Shown piece after piece: positions 58,449-64,000 of a DNA stretch of 64,000 bases. How positions within the stretch are numbered: the first letter of the stretch is position 1; every line of letters begins with the position of its first letter. The translations under genes were made by a program, and so were the position numbers. The notes beneath the pieces are model-generated. The model ran no database searches. It was given only the letters and a program-made list of their open reading frames with translations, and was not told where the DNA came from. Source of the DNA: Gordionus sp. m RMFG-2023 (lineage: Eukaryota > Nematomorpha > Gordioida > Chordodea > Parachordodidae); contig NC_088775.1 of NCBI RefSeq assembly GCF_954871325.1, forward strand, positions 24,901,561-24,965,560, given 5' to 3'.

Positions 58449-59546
58449 CATAGAATCTAAACATAATTATAACAATATGGGCTTTCATAAATAATCATAA
58501 TATATTAAATTTATTAAGTGTTATACACAAAAAAAACATTTCTAAATAATATATTTTGATAAAATATAATGAATAAACTTATTAATGTAATTAACAATAT
58601 TCTATAAAAGTTGTACAATATTATTATTAAAAAGTAATTTATCATAACATAGAGAATCTCATATATAATAAATAAGATAAATTATTGCGACTTGCGATTG
58701 GATGTATTTTTGCCATTAAAAAATAGTTTTTTTTAAAAAAATTTTATTGCAAATATATTTAAAATAAGTAACAAAGGGATTTACACATTACTTGTGTTTA
58801 TTAAAACATAAAGTTATTTTCACTGGTAATTTATTCAATAAAACAAAAAGAGAGAAACTTTCTTTTATAAAAAAATATAAATCAACAATTACTTGAAGGT
58901 AAACAAAATATTATGTATTTATGTATAAATATATCGGCGCCAAATCTCCAAAGTTATCAGGAGAAAGTTTTGCATTTTAAATAATTCATTGTTTGGTCAT
59001 TCTCAATAGGTCGGAGAACGTACAGAGCAACAAAAAATCTTATTATAGTTTTAAGAGTTGTTTCCGAAAGTTTAAACTAAAAGATTGAATCAAAATGATA
59101 TTTTGATAAAATTAGATGTCTTAAAAACTTAAAGATATTTTTTCTATCCTACAAACAAACGTTAAGTTTAGCTGAAAATTTAAATGAAATATCTTAAAAA
59201 ATTAAATAAATAATTTTTTTTAAATGCAACAACAAATGTGTAACTCAAAAGAAAATATAACGAGCAATTTTGAAGAGAAAAACTTAAAAATGGCTAGTTT
59301 AGAGTACTTTCATAAAATAATCAAGTTAGAATTTCAGATATGCAAAATTATACTCGCCTTTAGAGGGTATAAAATCCATTTGTTGGAACAAAAATTGTAG
59401 TGTTAATAAGGATGTATATTTAAAAAGCTGATATAGCTGTTCGAATTGTACCATACAATACAGAACAATAATTTTTTTATATAAAAGAGTCTGCCTTGAT
59501 TGATCATTCTTTCTTTATCGATTGGTAGCTATGGCGATATTGTGCA
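58449..59546. other. No gene seen; possible downstream region of the minus-strand exon
   Basis: AT-rich, no transposon ends recognised. It would hold the 3' untranslated region of the exon at 59547-59753, but no single polyadenylation site stands out. Confidence 0.45.
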
Positions 59547-59753
59547 TTAATAAGAAAGAGCCATCTCGCGGGCTAAGGATGCAAGCTCTTTGAGAAATTC
59601 TTCCAGGACGACGCAGCAGTGGGCAGCGTTCTTAGCGGGAAATCCCAGAAACATGGCAGCAGTTGCGGATTCGCGTTCGTCATCACTAAGGGGTTGGGGA
59701 GATTGAGCGGAGTGTTGATGAGGTAGAATGGGAAAGTCATCTTTTATGGAATG
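59547..59753 (-). CDS. Probable terminal coding exon of an unrecognised host gene
   Basis: Minus-strand open frame, much richer in G+C than its surroundings, ending in TAA at 59547. It reads HSIKDDFPILPHQHS, then SDDERESATAAMFLGFPAK, then NAAHCCVVLEEFLKELASLA and REMALSY. The last part could form an amphipathic helix. Two acceptor-like sites fit: CGCATAAACCAG just before 59753, and a better one, CTAACTTTTTTCCACCCAG, that would start the exon at 59822; both keep the frame in phase 0. I recognise no domain. It may be the end of the same gene as the exons at 62365-62515 and 62620-62949. However, the phase at the donor after 62365 (2) does not match phase 0 here, so a further exon or a different gene is required. 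Confidence 0.55.
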   Translation of the reverse strand, partial: HSIKDDFPILPHQHSAQSPQPLSDDERESATAAMFLGFPAKNAAHCCVVLEEFLKELASLAREMALSY

Positions 59754-59822
59754 CTGGTTTATGCGTTTGTTAATGAATCTAATATGTTGGTTAAATTTTA
59801 ATTTAAAAAAATATTTTGTTCT

Positions 59823-62364
59823 CTGGGTGGAAAAAAGTTAGTCAAAGACATTAAGCATGGCTAGGTGATAGAGCTTCTAGCAAATATATGATAAATCGAA
59901 TAATAATTCCTTACAATTCGCATTCGAATAATTGGTTTAATATTACGCATATTATTGAAACAAAAAAATATTCATTTTATTAATTAAAATTTTTGATAGG
60001 TTTCATGCGCAGTAATTTATTATTACTGGTTGCTAATTTTAAACGCTCAAAAATAAAATTTGTTTATTTTTAAATAATAAGCTTTCAATTAATAATATGG
60101 ATATGATGATGACATAGACTTAGTGCACAGAATTTAAACTCGATATTCATGATTTTTTGGCTATTGTAAATGTTTCAGGAATAAGATAGAGTTTTTTTCA
60201 GATTAGGTTGTCTATCGCTTTTAACATACTCTGGTTTAGTTATTTTATTTTTATATATAAATTATAATATATTTAGGAACAATATTTGAAGTTATTAAAA
60301 TAAGATACATCAATTTATTAGATTTTAATACTATATTTAACTAGACAAGACAAACCAGAGTAGGAATTATACATAGTCTGAGCTAATCTCAAGCAAAAAA
60401 ATAAATAACTAGAAGCTATCGGCATAATATTATACACTAATTTCCGTTTCCCATGGTCAATGAGTTGGTGCATTATCATGAATGATTGTTTTTTTTATTT
60501 CCCAAAAGTTAATAATCTCATATAAAATATGGGAAATGTTTATGGTTGAATTGAAAATTTCGTTAAATATTTTTGAATCCTCTTCTTGTTACAAATAAAA
60601 TAATACAATTTTTTTTAAATATTACAAATAAATTGAATTTTCCCTTTATTTTATTAATTTATTATTAAGTATTATGTGCATAAAATATTTTTATATATTA
60701 ATTATTAAAAAAACAAATATCGAATGGAGTTTCTTTTAAATATCCAATTCTTAGGGTCGGATTAGGTACGATATATAATATCAGCCCAACCCTAATTTTT
60801 CGAGTTATATGAGATGGAATATTTATATTATCATTAATTATCTTTTTTATTATTTTTAGAATAAACTAAAAAAGATTCTCTAGTTTATTAAGTGGTAGTA
60901 ATTCCAAATTCTTAGTGTCATAGAATTCACATTTTTTTCTAATAATAATATAGGATGGGATTAAAATTATTCGAATAATCCTAATTGATATTATAAGTTA
61001 GCTCATATTAAATAGAGCGGATCCATTTTTAAAGCCAAACTCTTTATTTATTTTCTTCTGGTAACGATATAGCGTTTTCAAAAATTTGTCTCAGAATCAA
61101 TAGAGGTATGGGTCATTCCATTAGAAATCAACACTATATTAGTTATATATGTTGTATAAATAAAATCAAAATTTCAGAGCGTTACAACTAGATCCAAAGA
61201 TAAAGCCTTCAAAGTCGAAAATCACACAATGATATATAATTTGTATCTTAGCTATTTAAAAAAAATAGATTTAATGAAATCTGGGTGATTTTCGACTTTG
61301 AGACGTGTATCTTTGGATCTGATTGAGATAGCGCTCTAAAATTTTGATTTTACTATAGTATACAGCATAGATAACTATCATGCCAAGCTTCATTCATTTT
61401 AGAGAGGTCCGAAAATCTCGCTTTTTGGTCGATTTGATATGGAAATATGTCACTTGAGAATTAGAGTGATTTAACGCATTTAAAATTTTTTAATGATTAC
61501 ATATGTAATCATAAACGAACTGTTAATAAAAGAAAAATATTAATATATTATATTGGGTTGATGTTTCTTTCGGGGGGGGGGGGGTGTACAATTTTTTATT
61601 TTATGTTTTTTTTACTATCTAGAAATTTTAAAAGAATTTTTTCTTAATTAAGTGAATGCATTTTTTAATTCTTCAGAAAAAATTATTTCAATTTTTCTTC
61701 ATACAAAGATAAAATATAGAAATTTAAGGAAAAATATATAATAGCAAAAACATAAAAAGCTCTTAGCCATACATTCAGCGTCTACACAAAGGGGAGGGGA
61801 TAGGGTAAAATTTTGCCTGTGAATTTTTTGAAGGAAATAGGCATCTAAGGGGTCGTATAAAGGTAAGGTAAATTTGGATTATCAATTCAATTTTTAGTTA
61901 AATAGAGCAAGTTATATTGTTGTAAAAATTATAAGTTATATAGAAAATTAAAATTGACGCAGTTTTACTCATTAAATAAAAATATATTATTAAAATTTAA
62001 TTTATACAATCAAAAATAAAATATTAAAACGATTTAATAATCGATATCATGAATATTATCCTGGTGTCTTTTTATTGCCCTTAGATCCAGCCAGTCTTTC
62101 GACTTTTTGGATATGGATGGGTTAATCAAGATTAACAAAATTTAGTAAGTAATTGAGCCGATAGTGGACATAATTTGTTCGTTCTATTCGATTATAAATA
62201 TGTTAATTATAAATAAAATACGTATCTTTAAAAAAAATAAAATACCCCCCGAAAGAAAGCAACAACCTTATTTTGTATTAAAATTTTGTTGGGAGCCAGA
62301 AAATTTTCTCCAAATTTCACAACTTGAATTATCCCAAAATATAAAATAAATATTGTCTCATTAC
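59823..62364. other. Probable intron or intergenic DNA; no exon recognised
   Basis: AT-rich. Holds the foldback at 61130-61385, a G13 tract at 61572-61584, an orphan MITE end (CAGCGTCTACACAAAGGGG at 61776), and at about 60483-60810 sequence similar to the interior and end of the MITE at 62996 (shared CCAAAAGTTAATAATCTCAT). Confidence 0.5.
61130..61385. repeat. Long imperfect palindrome (hairpin), arms about 90 bp
   Basis: Left arm 61141-61227 contains AAAATCAAAATTTCAGAGCG, GATCCAAAGATAAAGCCTTC and AAAGTCGAAAATCACAC. The right arm 61284-61375 is its reverse complement with scattered mismatches (GGTGATTTTCGACTTTGAGA, CTTTGGATCTGATTGAGA). The spacer is about 56 bp. Probably a hairpin-type MITE; no target duplication was established. 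Confidence 0.8.
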
Positions 62365-62515
62365 CTATAACCCCTCCAATTAGACAAACTTTGCAGCTTA
62401 GAGTCGGGCTGATTATTAGGTTTGAGTATAGGAGATAGACAGGAGTCTGAGAGGCTTTGCTCTTCGTTAGGATCGATCAGTGTCAGAGGTTCAAGAAGAT
62501 GAGAATATTCAGGGG
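62365..62515 (-). CDS. Candidate internal (or last) coding exon of an unrecognised host gene
   Basis: Preceded on the minus strand by TAAACTACCACACCTCTTTT then CAAG, a good branch-site, pyrimidine tract and acceptor. It reads PEYSHLLEPLTLIDPNEEQS, LSDSCLSPILKPNNQPDS, KLQSLSNWRGY and ends at TTATAG/GTAATGAG, a good donor. It is 151 nt and begins with two bases that complete the codon left open by the exon at 62620-62949, so the two join in phase with no stop. If the donor is not used, the frame ends three bases later at TAA, so this could also be the last exon. The segment is acidic and Ser/Leu-rich with no domain that I know. Confidence 0.55.
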
Positions 62516-62619
62516 CTTGAAAAGAGGTGTGGTAGTTTAGATTTTGAGAAAATAAAGATGAAGAATAAATGCTAATTTAAAAAATATTTTAACATCTATG
62601 TTTTGTTTTCTTTTAATAC

Positions 62620-62949
62620 CTACGAATATGGTTCGCCGTTTTATATCGTCATCTTCGGAAGCTACCTTAGTTGTGACGTCATCGCCTTTTATATCAGCTC
62701 GAATATTATGGTCATAGGTAGTTGAGATATCGCGCTTCTGCAACGTAACGGTGGGACCAAATCGGTCAAGGGCCAATTTTCGCGCGTAAATAAGCTCCCG
62801 TGTGGCTAGGTAACCGCGTGCCTTACCAGCTAATTCTTGTAAGGTTATCCAGGGAGCGATAGGGGAAACTAATATAGAAGACGTGGGACGGAGGTGCTGA
62901 GCGGATCGGGCGAATTCTGGACTAGTAGAGAAGAAGGCTAAGCGGGAAG
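62620..62949 (-). CDS. Candidate coding exon of an unrecognised host gene
   Basis: 330-nt minus-strand open segment with clearly higher G+C than its flanks. Acceptor-like TTGATCATGTAG precedes it and the donor CATATTCGTAG/GTATTA ends it. The frame (2 + 109 codons + 1 nt) reads ASRLAFFSTSPEFARSAQHL, APWITLQELAGKARGYLATR, ELIYARKLALDRFGPTVTLQ, KRDISTTYDHNIRADIKGDD and VTTKVASEDDDIKRRTIF. No in-frame ATG opens it, so an upstream exon is expected beyond the MITE at 62996-63725. The middle part is helical-looking and basic, the C-terminal part acidic. I do not recognise the family. Joins in phase to the exon at 62365-62515. Confidence 0.58.
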
Positions 62950-62995
62950 CTACATGATCAAGACACTTTATTTATTTATTTTGAAAAGTATAATA

Positions 62996-63725
62996 GGGCT
63001 ATGTCGATCTACAAATTTTTAATTGATCAGATCCGATATTAAAAACGAATCCGATTCCGATCCCATATTAATACTGATTTTTATTTTACCCTCTATTATT
63101 GAACCAATGTCATAAAAATATCAATATTTTCTATTTTAAAAAAAAACAATGATTAAGTGTATTTTGTTATTTTTATTCTCCAAAAGTTAATAATCTCATT
63201 TAAAATATTTGCAATGATTATGGGTGAATGTGTGGTGTTGTTAAACACCTCCTTTAGCTGAATTTTAAAAGGACTAAATCATGATATTAGCTATAATATT
63301 AACACCTAAGCCTCTAATTTCGCCAGCAGAAGTTTAAACCTTTCTGCCATCTGTGGGCAAAATCAATAAACATAAGTAATTTACCTTTGTCCAAAATCGT
63401 GAGTAAGCCGTTTTTAAAAATTGGTGAAATCAAGCCGCTTAACAACGCTAGCTGCTGAATGTGACTCGTTAGATATTTTAAAAATGTATAATTTTTAACT
63501 ATTATTTTAAACCTTTACATTAAATTAATTGTATTTTAGTTCTTTTCATTAATTCATTATTATGAAATTATTTATAAAATAAAAAAAATTATATCAATCA
63601 TAAAATGACCGAAAAAAACAATAACAATATCGGATCAAATCGGTTTTTTAATATCGGCCCGATTCGATATTTTTGAAAAAGTTAAAATATTGGTGCCGAT
63701 CTGATATATAATCTCGGCAAAGCCC
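62996..63725. mobile_element. MITE with GGGCTATGTCGATCT ends, in a probable intron
   Basis: Left end GGGCTATGTCGATCTACAAA; right end in reverse GGGCTTTGCCGAGATTATAT. Flanks GTATAATA (62988-62995) and TTATAATA (63726-63733) agree at 7 of 8 positions. Subterminal GATCCGATATT / AATATCGGATC motifs occur in opposite orientations. Non-coding. A degenerate relative lies near 60483-60810. Superfamily uncertain, hAT-like by duplication length. Confidence 0.7.
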
Positions 63726-64000
63726 TTATAATAAATAGAATAAGGGGATTAAGACATCTATTGCGAAAGAAGATTTAATTTTATACGAGAAATAATTTTA
63801 ATGATAATTTTCGTTGTAATTTGAAAATTTTAGTTATTATCAATTGACGAAAATGAAATGATTTTTTAAAAATTGAACAATTATTTCTAAAAGGATTGAT
63901 ATTTTTTGGGGATTCGCATTATTATTTTCTATTTTTTTTCCTTCTTTCTTCCTCACTATTCAAGTCATAAAATATAGGAAAAATAAAAATTAGTGGCGAA

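Noticed and set aside
61776-61865. A second complete CAGCGTCTACA MITE
   Set aside because: Only one end is present; no matching right end or duplication was found.

Overview
This is an AT-rich (roughly three quarters A+T by eye) animal nuclear window dominated by transposable elements; an arthropod is the most likely source but is not proven. The signs of an animal are hAT and Tc1-like DNA transposons with many MITEs, RTE-type LINEs, a tRNA-derived SINE, and Ty3/gypsy elements with an insect-like tRNA-Ser primer site. Open frames are short and broken, and there are no operons, bacterial ribosome sites, rRNA genes or CRISPR arrays.

Layout. 1-1.6 kb: end of a broken hAT element. 2.4-3.3 kb: two hAT-type MITEs. 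4.97-6.38 kb: a GAACGCGTTC-rich hAT relative (copy 1) carrying an inserted LINE-type fragment. 7.6-10.4 kb: a decayed hAT element with termini and target duplication. 12.6-13.4 kb: a foldback repeat. 13.5-13.9 kb: a possible host exon. 14.8-15.7 kb: a Tc1-like MITE. 17.6-18.0 kb: a CAGGGTTGC MITE. 22.6-23.2 kb: a second LINE-type fragment. 24.5-25.9 kb: copy 2 of the GAACGCGTTC family. 27.7-29.9 kb: two MITEs with poly-G/poly-C tracts. 30.5-31.7 kb: a broken RTE LINE with a MITE inside it. 31.8-32.3 kb: a hAT tail. 34.3 kb: a GAAA microsatellite. 34.9-37.5 kb: a 5'-truncated RTE LINE. 37.6-39.6 kb: a DUF4371-type hAT.

40.2-50 kb is a nest. An old, broken Ty3/gypsy element holds a young Ty3/gypsy insertion (LTRs identical by eye, 5-bp duplication GTTTC). 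Further on it probably also holds a hAT element with an 8-bp duplication (CTATGAGG). 52.1-52.5 kb is a MITE with a tRNA-derived SINE inside. 52.6-56.4 kb is a three-level nest: a hAT MITE split by a non-coding LTR-element relative, itself split by another hAT MITE; each level has its own target duplication. 57.1-57.9 kb is copy 3 of the GAACGCGTTC family, followed by a short MITE at 58.3 kb.

The right end (59.5-63 kb) is the only part that reads like host gene territory. Three GC-richer minus-strand segments have open frames, and their edges look like splice sites. Two of them join in phase; the third does not join directly. I do not recognise the protein. No cellular pathway can be assembled from this window. 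Its main value is the insertion history recorded by nested elements with target duplications.
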